Assembly (NCBI GenBank): GCA_021647375.1
Contig: JAKIUV010000019.1
Coordinates: 1 to 35,167 of the forward strand
Direction: 5' to 3'
Length of the DNA stretch: 35,167 nt
Source of the DNA: Robiginitomaculum sp.
GTDB lineage: Bacteria; Pseudomonadota; Alphaproteobacteria; Caulobacterales; Maricaulaceae
A program made the position numbers and the translations under genes. The first letter of the stretch is position 1. Each line of letters begins with the position of its first letter. Below, in pieces: positions 1 through 8,138 of this stretch. A model generated the notes under the pieces. The model worked only from the letters and a program-made list of their open reading frames with translations. It had not been told where the DNA came from and ran no database searches.

Positions 1-687
1 GAGCGCACCCGCAACATCGCCCAACGCCAATATTTCTTCCGCATTCTCCGGCTTAACAGAACCGCCGTAAAGAATTTGAATTTTATCAGCAATCCTTACG
101 CCAAATCGCTTCGTCAGACAGCTACGAATATGGTCGTGGATGGTTGCAATGTCTTCTATTGTCGGGGTCAATCCCGTGCCGATAGCCCACACAGGCTCAT
201 AAGCTATGACCAGATTTTCGCCGTCCGCCTTCGGTGGTATTGAGCCGGCCAATTGCGCCCCAACAACTTCTTCAGCCTGTCCGGCGGCCCGCTCAGTTCG
301 GCGCTCACCTACACAAATTATGGGTTTAAGGCCAACTTTTTGCACAGCACTGGTCTTGGCAGCGACCCATTTATCTGTATCGCCAAACATTGCTCTGCGT
401 TCAGAATGTCCAAGAATAACATATTGCGCCCCGGTTTCGGCCACCATAACGGCGCTTAACTCTCCCGTATAAGCCCCAGAAATTTGGTCATGGCAATTTT
501 GCGCACCAATATATATATCCAGCCCTTTACTGGCATTCACCATAGGTTCCAACATATGAGCGGGCGGGCACAACAATATCTCTACATTGTCGTTACTTTG
601 GGCAAAGAGCTTCCGAAACTCGGCAGGTTTCTGCGCCCAGCCTAGGTTTCCGTGCATTTTCCAGTTGGCGGCGATCAATGTTTTCAT
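1..687 (-). CDS. tpiA: Triose-phosphate isomerase, 5' part (runs off left edge)
   Basis: Interconverts dihydroxyacetone phosphate and glyceraldehyde-3-phosphate in cytosolic glycolysis and gluconeogenesis. Reading leftward from the ATG at 685-687, 229 codons stay open to base 1, so the last part (about 20-25 residues by family length) lies outside. The substrate lysine is in NWKMHG (K10), the electrophilic histidine in ILGHSERR (H94) and the catalytic glutamate in AYEPVWAIGTG (E164); the phosphate-binding YGGSVKPENA block is also present. All expected catalytic residues are intact. The gene is divergent from the ppiD-trp operon, sharing the roughly 140-base intergenic region. Identification is very secure; only the 3' end is unseen. 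Confidence 0.97.
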   Translation of the reverse strand, partial: MKTLIAANWKMHGNLGWAQKPAEFRKLFAQSNDNVEILLCPPAHMLEPMVNASKGLDIYIGAQNCHDQISGAYTGELSAVMVAETGAQYVILGHSERRAMFGDTDKWVAAKTSAVQKVGLKPIICVGERRTERAAGQAEEVVGAQLAGSIPPKADGENLVIAYEPVWAIGTGLTPTIEDIATIHDHIRSCLTKRFGVRIADKIQILYGGSVKPENAEEILALGDVAGAL

Positions 688-738
688 AAAATTACCCGTC
701 TCTATTTTTTTCAGAATTTTTTTCAGACGATAAAGTGT

Positions 739-766
739 TTAACAGTTTACGCCTAGCCCCTATATA
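739..766 (+). promoter_or_regulatory. Candidate promoter of the ppiD-trpEGDC operon
   Basis: TTAACA at 739-744 and TATATA at 761-766 are separated by 16 bases and lie 61 bases before the ppiD ATG, a reasonable sigma-70-type arrangement. The -10 sits inside the short palindrome CCTATATAGG (759-768). Prediction from sequence only; a transcription start has not been seen. Confidence 0.4.
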
Positions 767-790
767 GGTAGTGTGCCGCCCAAAATGCAA

Positions 791-818
791 GAATGAACAA
801 TTAAGAATGAACAATTAA
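791..818 (+). repeat. Tandem 14-bp duplication in the ppiD leader
   Basis: GAATGAACAATTAA occurs twice back to back (791-804 and 805-818), immediately before the AAAGG-type ribosome-binding region of ppiD. It is probably a recent slippage or unequal-exchange duplication in the untranslated leader; no function can be assigned. Confidence 0.8.
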
Positions 819-827
819 AGGTAAATT

Positions 828-2768
828 ATGTCGCAGTCTATTTTTGGCTCTCTCAAAAAAACCATACTCGGGTTTTTATTCGGAGTATTGGTTATTATGT
901 TGCTTGCCGGCTTGTCTATGTTTGGCGTGACCGATGCCTTCCAGTCCCAGTCCAAAGATGCGGCGGCAACGGTAGGTAAAGAGAAAGTCACGCTACGCGA
1001 ATTTGATGATTTCTTTAGACGCCGCCTCGGCGAAATTAACAAGGATGCCCCTGAGCGCGTAACCTCAAAACAAGCTTATCAACGCGGCTTACACAGGCAA
1101 ATTCTCGACGCTTTGGTCACCGAACAATTAATCCAAATCGATGCCGACAATTTAGGTATAGCCGTTAACAACCGCGACGCTATCGACAAGGTCGAAGAAC
1201 TGGAAGTTTTTAACAACGAGATTACCGGTAAATTGGACAAAGCAAAAATGCTGGAAGTCCTGCGGCGTATCGACCGCAACAAATCGCCCAAAGAGTTGGA
1301 AAAAGACATTCACAAGCAGATCCGCCGGGAACAAACTTTGGCAAGCCTTCAGGCTGGCCTTGTGACGCCGAGAATTTTTGCCGACCAGCAATATAAATTC
1401 ATGACCGAGCAGCGCACCGTCAAACTCTTACGGCTCACTCAAGATGCCGTTACAGCGCCCCCAGACCCGACCGAAGAAGAATTACAAGCTTTCATCAAGG
1501 ACAGTCCAGCCGGATATATTGCACCGGAATACCGCCGCTTCACCCTGCTGCGTATGGAAATTGAAAACGTATTGCCAGACGTGGAAGTCACAAATGAAGA
1601 GATCAAAAAACATTTTGACTACAAAATAAAGATCGGGCAATTGGGCACCGAAGAGACCCGTTCGTACCAACAATTAGTAGCGAACGACAAAGACCAGGCT
1701 GATAAAATTACGGCAGCGCTGAATAGCGGTAAAGACATAGCCAGCGTTGTTGCCGAATTTTCACTAGACGCTCCGCTTGTTTATGATGATGTCTTACCCG
1801 GTGCCAGCAGTGACCCAAAGGCGGGTGAAGCCGCGTTTAAAATGGACAAAGTTTCCGCACAAACCGTTGCCAGTAGTTTTGGCGGCTGGTTCAGTGTTGT
1901 TCTGACAAACATTACGCCCCGAACCATTCCCGATATGGAGGCGGAACGCGCCAATTTAATCGAAGAGTTGCAAACCAACAAAGCCAAGCAAATACTTTAT
2001 GACGCCTCCAAAGCCATTCAAGACGGAATTTCCGAAGACAGCATGACCTTGGAAGATGCAGGCCGTGCGAACGGGATTTCTGTTGCCAGTTATGATTTCA
2101 TGTCGCGCCTTGGCAAAACCGAAAAAGGGCACACATTGGAAGGCCTACCTAATATAGCTGGTGTCGCAACTGACGACTTTCTCTTGAAAGAAATTTTTCT
2201 TGCTGACCCAGGGTTTGACGGCGACGTGTTCGAGACCACAAAAGAGGGTATAGCCGCCATTCGTGTCGACCAGATTAAAGATAGCGCACCACGCCCGTTC
2301 GCAGACGTGCGTGAACAAGCCTTGCAAGCCTGGCATTTACAGAAAGCCAATGAAGCACTGGCGACATTATCTGAGGGCTTGATAGCGCGTGCTAATGGCG
2401 GTGAGAGTTTGGAAGACTTGGCCGCAGAAATTGGAAAAGGTGCAGAAATATCCGAAATCATGATGATCCGCGCCGCGCGGACACAGGGGCTTGGCGACCA
2501 GGTGATTGTGCGCCTGTTCGAAGCCCGAGAAAAGCAAATTGTGCGTGGTTTAGCCGCCAATGGGCTTGACCGCATTATCGGACAAGTGTTGACCATCACG
2601 CCAAATACAGATGCTATAATGAGTGCCATATCCGATACTTTGACAAATCAAGCTGCTGAGGCCATTAACTCTGATATTCAGACAGCTTATCGGGCAGCCG
2701 TTCTCACGGAGAATCCGGTGCAGACCATGACGGCTAATATCGAGAGAACCCTCGGTCTTGACCAGTAA
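828..2768 (+). CDS. ppiD: PpiD/SurA-type membrane-anchored periplasmic peptidyl-prolyl isomerase/chaperone
   Basis: A 646-residue protein with one N-terminal membrane segment (about residues 14-33, FLFGVLVIMLLAGLSMFGV) and a long periplasmic part. The SurA-N-like region (about 45-170, with an LVTEQLIQIDADNLGI core) is followed by a parvulin-like region and helical C-terminal segments, the layout of PpiD, which assists folding of outer-membrane and periplasmic proteins at the Sec translocon. The parvulin core is divergent, so isomerase activity is uncertain and a chaperone role is safer. The ATG follows AAAGGTAAATT. The gene lies 16 bases before trpE and likely shares its transcript, a linkage seen in several alphaproteobacteria. 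Confidence 0.88.
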   Translation: MSQSIFGSLKKTILGFLFGVLVIMLLAGLSMFGVTDAFQSQSKDAAATVGKEKVTLREFDDFFRRRLGEINKDAPERVTSKQAYQRGLHRQILDALVTEQLIQIDADNLGIAVNNRDAIDKVEELEVFNNEITGKLDKAKMLEVLRRIDRNKSPKELEKDIHKQIRREQTLASLQAGLVTPRIFADQQYKFMTEQRTVKLLRLTQDAVTAPPDPTEEELQAFIKDSPAGYIAPEYRRFTLLRMEIENVLPDVEVTNEEIKKHFDYKIKIGQLGTEETRSYQQLVANDKDQADKITAALNSGKDIASVVAEFSLDAPLVYDDVLPGASSDPKAGEAAFKMDKVSAQTVASSFGGWFSVVLTNITPRTIPDMEAERANLIEELQTNKAKQILYDASKAIQDGISEDSMTLEDAGRANGISVASYDFMSRLGKTEKGHTLEGLPNIAGVATDDFLLKEIFLADPGFDGDVFETTKEGIAAIRVDQIKDSAPRPFADVREQALQAWHLQKANEALATLSEGLIARANGGESLEDLAAEIGKGAEISEIMMIRAARTQGLGDQVIVRLFEAREKQIVRGLAANGLDRIIGQVLTITPNTDAIMSAISDTLTNQAAEAINSDIQTAYRAAVLTENPVQTMTANIERTLGLDQ

Positions 2769-2784
2769 TCATGAATAGTCAAAA

Positions 2785-4278
2785 GTGAGTCCTGAACTAA
2801 ATCCCGGTGCCGATGATTTTGCACAAACCTATATTACGGGTAAACCGCAAATTGTCTGGACGCGTTTGGTCAATGATTTGGACACACCGGTTTCGGCTTT
2901 TTTGAAATTGGCGACTGAGCAGCCCTATGCATTTCTATTCGAATCCGTTCAAGGCGGGGAGCAACGCGGGCGCTATTCAGTGCTTGGATATGCGCCGGAT
3001 TTAATTTGGCGCGTGCGCGGTGATGCGTGCGAAATGGCACTAGACGGCGGCGCTTTTGAACCGTTGGACGAAAAACCCATTGAGAGTTTGCGGAATATCC
3101 AAGTGGCGACCAAGCTTGACATACCCGACGCGTTGCCGCCCATGGCGGCGGGGCTGTTTGGCTATCTCGGTTATGATATGATTAGACAGGTTGAGCATTT
3201 ACCCAGCGACAATCCCGACCCGATTAACACGCCGGACGCCATCATGACACGCCCGACCATTATCGCTATATTCGATCAGATAGCACAAGAAGTTATCCTC
3301 ACGACGACCATAAGACCCAAGCTGGAATTGTCTGCGGGGGATGCATATATGCTTGCGGAGACACGGCTGATGGATGCGGCCAATGCCTTAGAGAGCGGCA
3401 CGCTCCCTTTACGGCACGGGAAGACTGCCCCAGATATTCAGACCCCCACTGGCGGCATTCCCCAAGCGGATTTCGCCCACAAAGTTAAAGCGGCACAGGA
3501 TTATATCAAAGCTGGTGATATTTTTCAGGTCGTGCTGGGACAGCGTTTTGAAGCGCCCTTGCCCGAGCCGCCCTTTGCATTGTACCGCGCCTTGCGCCGC
3601 CTGAACCCGTCGCCGTTTTTGTATTATCTGGATTTCGAAGACCACGCGGTTGTCGGCTCTAGCCCCGAAATTTTGGTGCGGCTCAGGGACGAAACCGTCA
3701 CCATTCGTCCCATAGCTGGCACCAGAGTGCGCGGCAAAACCCCGGCTGAAGACAAAGCACTAGAGCTGGATTTATTATCTGACGAAAAGGAAATGGCCGA
3801 ACATCTCATGCTGTTGGATTTGGGTCGAAACGATATGGGCAGGGTGGCCAAGCCCGGCACGATTAAAATCACGGAGCGCAGCATTGTTGAGCGCTATTCC
3901 CACGTCATGCATATTGTCTCAAATGTAGAGGGTCAGGTGCAAGACGGACTTGATGCAATTGACTGTCTATTCGCAGGCTTCCCCGCAGGCACGGTTAGCG
4001 GCGCACCAAAAGTCCGCGCCATGGAAATCATCAACGAGCTTGAAGACGAAAAGCGCGGCATATATGCAGGCGCAGTCGGCTATATTTCGGCCAGCGGCGA
4101 TATGGACACGGCCATTGCCCTGCGCACCGCCGTGGTCAAAGACGGTATCATGCATGTGCGGGCAGGTGCGGGGATTGTTCTGGACAGTGACCCGAAATCA
4201 GAGTTTGAAGAATGCCGCAATAAAGCTATGGCGCTGTTTTCCGCCGCCGAACACGCGCCATATTTTAACAGGAATTAA
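2785..4278 (+). CDS. trpE: Anthranilate synthase component I
   Basis: Makes anthranilate from chorismate, using ammonia from TrpG; first committed step of tryptophan synthesis. The 497-residue protein has the expected length. An FLFES element near residue 53 corresponds to the LLES tryptophan-feedback site. The C-terminal chorismate-binding domain shows IAGTRVRGKT, DEKEMAEHLMLLDLGRNDMGRV and FPAGTVSGAPKVRAMEII. Translation starts at GTG 2785; no in-frame ATG lies closer. A five-codon reading frame from ATG 2771 ends in a TGA overlapping this GTG, which could couple translation. Followed one base later by trpG, with which it forms the enzyme complex. Confidence 0.97.
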   Translation: MSPELNPGADDFAQTYITGKPQIVWTRLVNDLDTPVSAFLKLATEQPYAFLFESVQGGEQRGRYSVLGYAPDLIWRVRGDACEMALDGGAFEPLDEKPIESLRNIQVATKLDIPDALPPMAAGLFGYLGYDMIRQVEHLPSDNPDPINTPDAIMTRPTIIAIFDQIAQEVILTTTIRPKLELSAGDAYMLAETRLMDAANALESGTLPLRHGKTAPDIQTPTGGIPQADFAHKVKAAQDYIKAGDIFQVVLGQRFEAPLPEPPFALYRALRRLNPSPFLYYLDFEDHAVVGSSPEILVRLRDETVTIRPIAGTRVRGKTPAEDKALELDLLSDEKEMAEHLMLLDLGRNDMGRVAKPGTIKITERSIVERYSHVMHIVSNVEGQVQDGLDAIDCLFAGFPAGTVSGAPKVRAMEIINELEDEKRGIYAGAVGYISASGDMDTAIALRTAVVKDGIMHVRAGAGIVLDSDPKSEFEECRNKAMALFSAAEHAPYFNRN

Positions 4279-4279
4279 G

Positions 4280-4855
4280 ATGTTACTTATCATCGATAAT
4301 TATGACAGCTTCACCTATAATTTGGTGCATTACGCCCAAGAGTTGGGCGCGGATACCCATGTCATTCGCAATGATGTGATGAGCGCGGCAGATGCACTGG
4401 CGCTAAACCCTGCGGGCGTGATTATCTCCCCCGGCCCCAAGACGCCCAATGAGGCTGGTATGTGTCTAGAGTTCCTAAAAATCGCACCACATGATTTGCC
4501 AATTTTTGGTGTCTGCCTCGGCTTGCAAGCTATCGGTCAGGCATTTGGCGGCAAAGTTATACGGGCGAAGCAAATCATGCACGGCAAGGTATCTCCGGTA
4601 TTGCACGACGCAACGGGTGTTCTTGCCAATATCAAATCGCCCTTTAACGCCACCCGATACCATTCTCTCGCCCTTGACAAAGACACATTGCCGGATTGCC
4701 TAGTGGTCAATGGCGCGACGGCAGACGGTGAGATTATGAGCGCCCAACACAAAACTCGCCCTATACACGGCGTGCAATTTCATCCGGAATCTATTGCATC
4801 AGAACACGGCCACGATATTATTGAGAACTTCTTGAGAATAGCGGGTATGAAATGA
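4280..4855 (+). CDS. trpG: Anthranilate synthase component II (glutamine amidotransferase)
   Basis: A class I glutamine amidotransferase of 191 residues that releases ammonia from glutamine for TrpE. The nucleophile cysteine is in FGVCLGLQAIG and the His/Glu pair is in VQFHPESIASEHG near the C-terminus; the N-terminal IDNYDSFTYNLV is typical of the family. The family loop usually reads GHQ and here is GLQ, a position that also varies in related amidotransferases, so activity should be retained. PabA is an alternative by sequence alone, but the placement between trpE and trpD argues for TrpG. The stop overlaps the trpD start as ATGA, so translational coupling is likely. Confidence 0.96.
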   Translation: MLLIIDNYDSFTYNLVHYAQELGADTHVIRNDVMSAADALALNPAGVIISPGPKTPNEAGMCLEFLKIAPHDLPIFGVCLGLQAIGQAFGGKVIRAKQIMHGKVSPVLHDATGVLANIKSPFNATRYHSLALDKDTLPDCLVVNGATADGEIMSAQHKTRPIHGVQFHPESIASEHGHDIIENFLRIAGMK

Positions 4856-5832
4856 GCAGTATATTCCAGTCAACTTTCGAGACCATGATCAGTGGCCGCA
4901 TGTCGGATGATGATATTTGTTTCTATCTTGAGAAATGGGAAAAGCGCGGCATTGATGCCGAAGAGCTTGAGGATGCTGCCCGCATATTGCGGTTCCGCAT
5001 GACCTCGGTCAGCGCGCCAAAAGGTGCTATGGATATTGTCGGTACGGGCGGGGACGGGCTGAAGACCTATAATATTTCCACCGCTGCCGCTTTCGTGGTT
5101 GCGGGTGCTGGTGTGCCCGTAGCCAAGCACGGCAACCGCGCCGTATCGTCTAAATCCGGCGCGTCTGATGTACTGAGTGAGCTTGGCGTAAAACTGGATA
5201 TATCACCCGCACGAACCGAGGTCTGTATCCATGAAGCTGGCATAGGGTTTCTGTTTGCGCCCAACCACCACAAAGCCATGGGCAATGTGGCGGCGGCGCG
5301 GGCAAAACTGGGTACGCGCACCATTTTTAACCGCCTGGGGCCTTTGTGTAATCCGGCTTCGGTCAAACATTATTTGCTCGGTGTTTACGCAGATGATTTA
5401 CGCGAAATTTTTGCGCAAGCCTTGGCCGGGCTGGGTGTTAAGCGTGCCTTGGTTGTGCGCGGCTGTGACGGTATGGACGAGATTACCACGACCCGCGCCA
5501 CCATGGTCACAGAAGTGCGCGGCAAGACAATCACCAATACCCGCATCACTCCAGAACGGCTCGGCCTGACCCGCGCCAGTTTGGCGGACTTAGAGGGCGG
5601 GGATGCCAAGCACAATGCGGCGGCACTTAAGGAGGTTCTTTACGGCGAGCAAAATGCCTATGCAGACGCGGTTGCGCTGAATGCAGGTGCTGCGCTCTAC
5701 GCCGCCGAGAAGGCGGAAACCATAGAGCAAGGCATTGCGCAGGCGCGCCAATCCATAGGTTCTGGTGCTGCGATGAAAGCGCTCAATACTTTGGTTGAGG
5801 TTTCTAATAAGGTCGAGGTGTCCAATGGCTAA
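4852..5832 (+). CDS. trpD: Anthranilate phosphoribosyltransferase
   Basis: Transfers the phosphoribosyl group of PRPP to anthranilate, the second step of tryptophan synthesis. At 326 residues it is close to family length. The diagnostic GTGGDGLKTYNIST PRPP-binding glycine-rich loop, VAKHGNRAVSSKSGASDVLE-like block (here ending LSELG) and FLFAPNHHKAM motif are all present. The ATG at 4852 overlaps the trpG stop by four bases, and the end overlaps trpC by eight bases, so the trp genes are translationally coupled. No anomalies seen. Confidence 0.97.
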   Translation: MSSIFQSTFETMISGRMSDDDICFYLEKWEKRGIDAEELEDAARILRFRMTSVSAPKGAMDIVGTGGDGLKTYNISTAAAFVVAGAGVPVAKHGNRAVSSKSGASDVLSELGVKLDISPARTEVCIHEAGIGFLFAPNHHKAMGNVAAARAKLGTRTIFNRLGPLCNPASVKHYLLGVYADDLREIFAQALAGLGVKRALVVRGCDGMDEITTTRATMVTEVRGKTITNTRITPERLGLTRASLADLEGGDAKHNAAALKEVLYGEQNAYADAVALNAGAALYAAEKAETIEQGIAQARQSIGSGAAMKALNTLVEVSNKVEVSNG

Positions 5833-6622
5833 TGTTCTGGAAAAAATCGCCGCTTATAAACGGGACGAAATTGCTCCTTTATTTACACGAAGGAGCCAGT
5901 TGGAAATGCAGGCCGCGACCCAGCCGGAACCGCGCGGATTTTTAAACGCGCTTAAATCTGCGGCGGGCGCAGGCCCGGCTCTCATCGCAGAGATTAAAAA
6001 AGCCAGCCCGTCCAAAGGCCTCATCCGCGAAGACTTTCAGCCCACAGAAATCGCCCGCGCCTATACGGACGGCGGCGCTGCGTGTTTATCCGTGCTAACC
6101 GACGAACCCAGTTTCCAAGGCTCGCCGCTTTACCTAAAACAAGCCCGCGCAATATCGCCGTTGCCCGCCCTGCGCAAAGATTTTATGATTGACCCGGTGC
6201 AAATTGTCGAGAGCCGCGCTTATGGTGCCGATGCTATCCTCATCATTATGGCCATGGTCAGCGATGATTTAGCGGGCGCATTGCTGTCGGAAACCAACCG
6301 CCTAGGCATGGACGCCCTAGTCGAAACCCACACGGCGGCGGAGCTAAACCGCGCCGTAAAATTAGGAGCCAACTTCATAGGCATAAATAACCGCAATTTA
6401 AAAACCTTCAAAACCAGCCTAGAGACATTCAAGCGCCTAGCGCCCAAAGCACCCGCAGACACATTCTTAATCGCAGAAAGCGGCATCAACACTGCAGATG
6501 ATATATTGGACTTAACACAACACGGCGCGCAGGGATTTCTAGTCGGCGAAAGCCTAATGCGCGAAACGGATGTAAAACTGGCTACACATCGATTGTTGGG
6601 GCAAGTTGACGAAACTGTTTAA
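5825..6622 (+). CDS. trpC: Indole-3-glycerol phosphate synthase
   Basis: Closes CdRP to indole-3-glycerol phosphate, the third dedicated trp step here. The 265-residue TIM-barrel protein begins MANVLEKIAAYKRDE; an in-frame codon 30 bases upstream is less likely because ATG 5825 gives the family's normal N-terminus. Diagnostic parts are EIKKASPSKGLIREDF, the LRKDFMIDPVQI strand, FIGINNRNLKTF and LIAESGI. It is not fused to TrpF. It ends the operon; moaC and moeA, which follow trpC in several alphaproteobacteria, are absent and the next plus-strand gene is lexA. Confidence 0.97.
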   Translation: MANVLEKIAAYKRDEIAPLFTRRSQLEMQAATQPEPRGFLNALKSAAGAGPALIAEIKKASPSKGLIREDFQPTEIARAYTDGGAACLSVLTDEPSFQGSPLYLKQARAISPLPALRKDFMIDPVQIVESRAYGADAILIIMAMVSDDLAGALLSETNRLGMDALVETHTAAELNRAVKLGANFIGINNRNLKTFKTSLETFKRLAPKAPADTFLIAESGINTADDILDLTQHGAQGFLVGESLMRETDVKLATHRLLGQVDETV

Positions 6623-6673
6623 ATCGCGGACTTTATTGTAATAGGCTTTATTGCTTAGTATCTGGGTTTAGGC

Positions 6674-7159
6674 TCACTCTCGTTTTAACCGCACAACACT
6701 CTCATGCAAAACCTGTAAAAACTTCGACCTATCTGCGCCTGTGAATGGGGGTGGGCCGCCTATGTTTTCGCTACCGGCATTTTTACCGCCTGTTCCGGCG
6801 CGCAAATCGACCATGATGGCGCGCACGGCTATGGCCGAACCTATACTGTCATTAGTGAACGGTTTTCCGTTTGGTGCTATGGTCAAGGCACCAGCGTTCA
6901 AGCAGCGCTCGGCCAGTAATATATCCGAGGTAATGACAATACTGCTCGTATCTGCCCGCTCTGCAATATAATCGTCCGCCGCATCAAAGCTGTCATTGAC
7001 TATTATACGCGAGATCAGTGGATGCTGCATCACTCGCAAAAACGAATTGCTGACCACGATGACTGACACATTATGACGCAAGGCAACTTTATAGGTTTCC
7101 TCGCGCACTGGGCAGGCGTCGGCGTCTATGTAAATTATAATTTTCGCAGTCGTTTTCAT
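6674..7159 (-). CDS. UPF0178 (YaiI/YqxD, DUF188) family protein
   Basis: A 161-residue member of a conserved family of unknown function related to PIN-like nuclease folds. The family hallmark is the N-terminal IYIDADACPVREE stretch with its acidic residues, followed by NSFLRV and the VITSDILLAERCL block; FTNDSIG and the C-terminal ADRSKFLQVLH are also typical. The ATG at 7159 gives the normal length; a TTG 27 bases upstream would only add a poorly conserved extension. It lies between trpC and lexA on the opposite strand. Its biochemical role is unknown. Confidence 0.9.
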   Translation of the reverse strand: MKTTAKIIIYIDADACPVREETYKVALRHNVSVIVVSNSFLRVMQHPLISRIIVNDSFDAADDYIAERADTSSIVITSDILLAERCLNAGALTIAPNGKPFTNDSIGSAIAVRAIMVDLRAGTGGKNAGSENIGGPPPFTGADRSKFLQVLHESVVRLKRE

Positions 7160-7233
7160 GGGCGTGTTTTGCGCGGGTTTGAACAAATCTGCAACAGTAT
7201 TATTATGCGCCCAAGTGAGTGCATGTTTTGTTC

Positions 7234-7262
7234 TTGACGCGGGCGCAGAACAGGACTAGAAC
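7234..7262 (+). promoter_or_regulatory. lexA promoter with alphaproteobacterial SOS box
   Basis: GAAC-AGGACTA-GAAC at 7248-7262 is a perfect GAAC-N7-GAAC direct repeat, the established LexA operator of alphaproteobacteria. It overlaps the -10 position of a candidate promoter with TTGACG at 7234-7239 and a 17-base spacer. The geometry means bound LexA would block RNA polymerase, giving autorepression that is lifted by DNA damage. The lexA ATG is 72 bases downstream of the box. Confidence 0.85.
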
Positions 7263-7333
7263 AAACATAGAGTGAACATTGATTCGCATGTGCGGGGTTT
7301 CGTATAGGCGGGTCTTACGCAGGAGAGCCAATT

Positions 7334-7975
7334 ATGCTGACCCAAAAACAACATGACCTTTTGATCTTTATTGACAAGCGTCTCAAGAAGAACAGCATAT
7401 CGCCGTCCTACGACGAGATGAAAGATGCGCTCGGCTTGGCCTCTAAATCCGGCATTCACAGATTAATCACGGCTCTGGAAGAACGCGGATTTATCGCCCG
7501 CCTGCCCCACCGCGCCCGGGCGCTGGAAATTTTGCGGCTACCGGGTCAAGAGGCACCCACCGCCAAGAATGCGCCCGAAGCGGCCAATGATAGTGTGTCC
7601 GTGCCGCTTGTGGGTAAAATTGCTGCGGGTGTGCCTATTGCCGCTCTTGAGCAATCCGGGCCGCGCATTAGCATTCCTGACGGCATGATTGGTCGCGGTG
7701 ATCATTTCGCCCTTGAAGTTGAGGGCGAATCTATGATCGGCGCTGGGATTTTGAACGGCGACATTGCCGTGATCCGCGAAGCCAATACGGCTCGAAATAA
7801 CCAGATTGTTGTCGCTTATGTGGTCGATAACGAGGAAGCAACCTTGAAACGCCTGTACAAAACAGCGGACGGAATCGAGCTGATCGCAGAAAATCCCGAC
7901 TTCCCAACCCGCACTTACGGCCCCGATCAAGTAGAAGTGCAAGGTGTTTTAGTGGGGCTTATCCGCAAATATTAA
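7334..7975 (+). CDS. lexA: SOS response repressor LexA
   Basis: Represses DNA-damage genes and is cleaved when RecA filaments form. The 213-residue protein has an N-terminal winged helix (about 1-65; SPSYDEMKDALGL, SKSGIHRLITALEERGFI), a linker, and a C-terminal self-cleaving S24 peptidase domain. The cleavage bond is A98-G99 in KIAAGVPIAA, the nucleophile Ser133 is in EVEGESMIGAG and the general base Lys172 is in EEATLKRLY, so autocleavage should work. AGGAG precedes the ATG. Its own SOS box is 72 bases upstream. Confidence 0.98.
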   Translation: MLTQKQHDLLIFIDKRLKKNSISPSYDEMKDALGLASKSGIHRLITALEERGFIARLPHRARALEILRLPGQEAPTAKNAPEAANDSVSVPLVGKIAAGVPIAALEQSGPRISIPDGMIGRGDHFALEVEGESMIGAGILNGDIAVIREANTARNNQIVVAYVVDNEEATLKRLYKTADGIELIAENPDFPTRTYGPDQVEVQGVLVGLIRKY

Positions 7976-8138
7976 CTGCTAAGAGCCAAATTAACAGATA
8001 GGAACCAAAACCCGGTTGCAGATGTTGCCCACTTCATGCATGATGAGGTCTTGAATGTCAGGTAATGCTTGGCTTTTTATCAGTTAGGGTCGCAGTGCAA
8101 TTGCCTGCGTTGCCTAGCACAGATATGCGAGCACCGAG

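Noticed and set aside
2090..2629. A 179-residue minus-strand frame inside ppiD
   Set aside because: Antisense to ppiD, no ribosome-binding site, no motif.
4506..4530. TrpG GLQ instead of GHQ as a sign of inactivation
   Set aside because: The nucleophile Cys and HPE motif are intact and the position varies in other class I amidotransferases.
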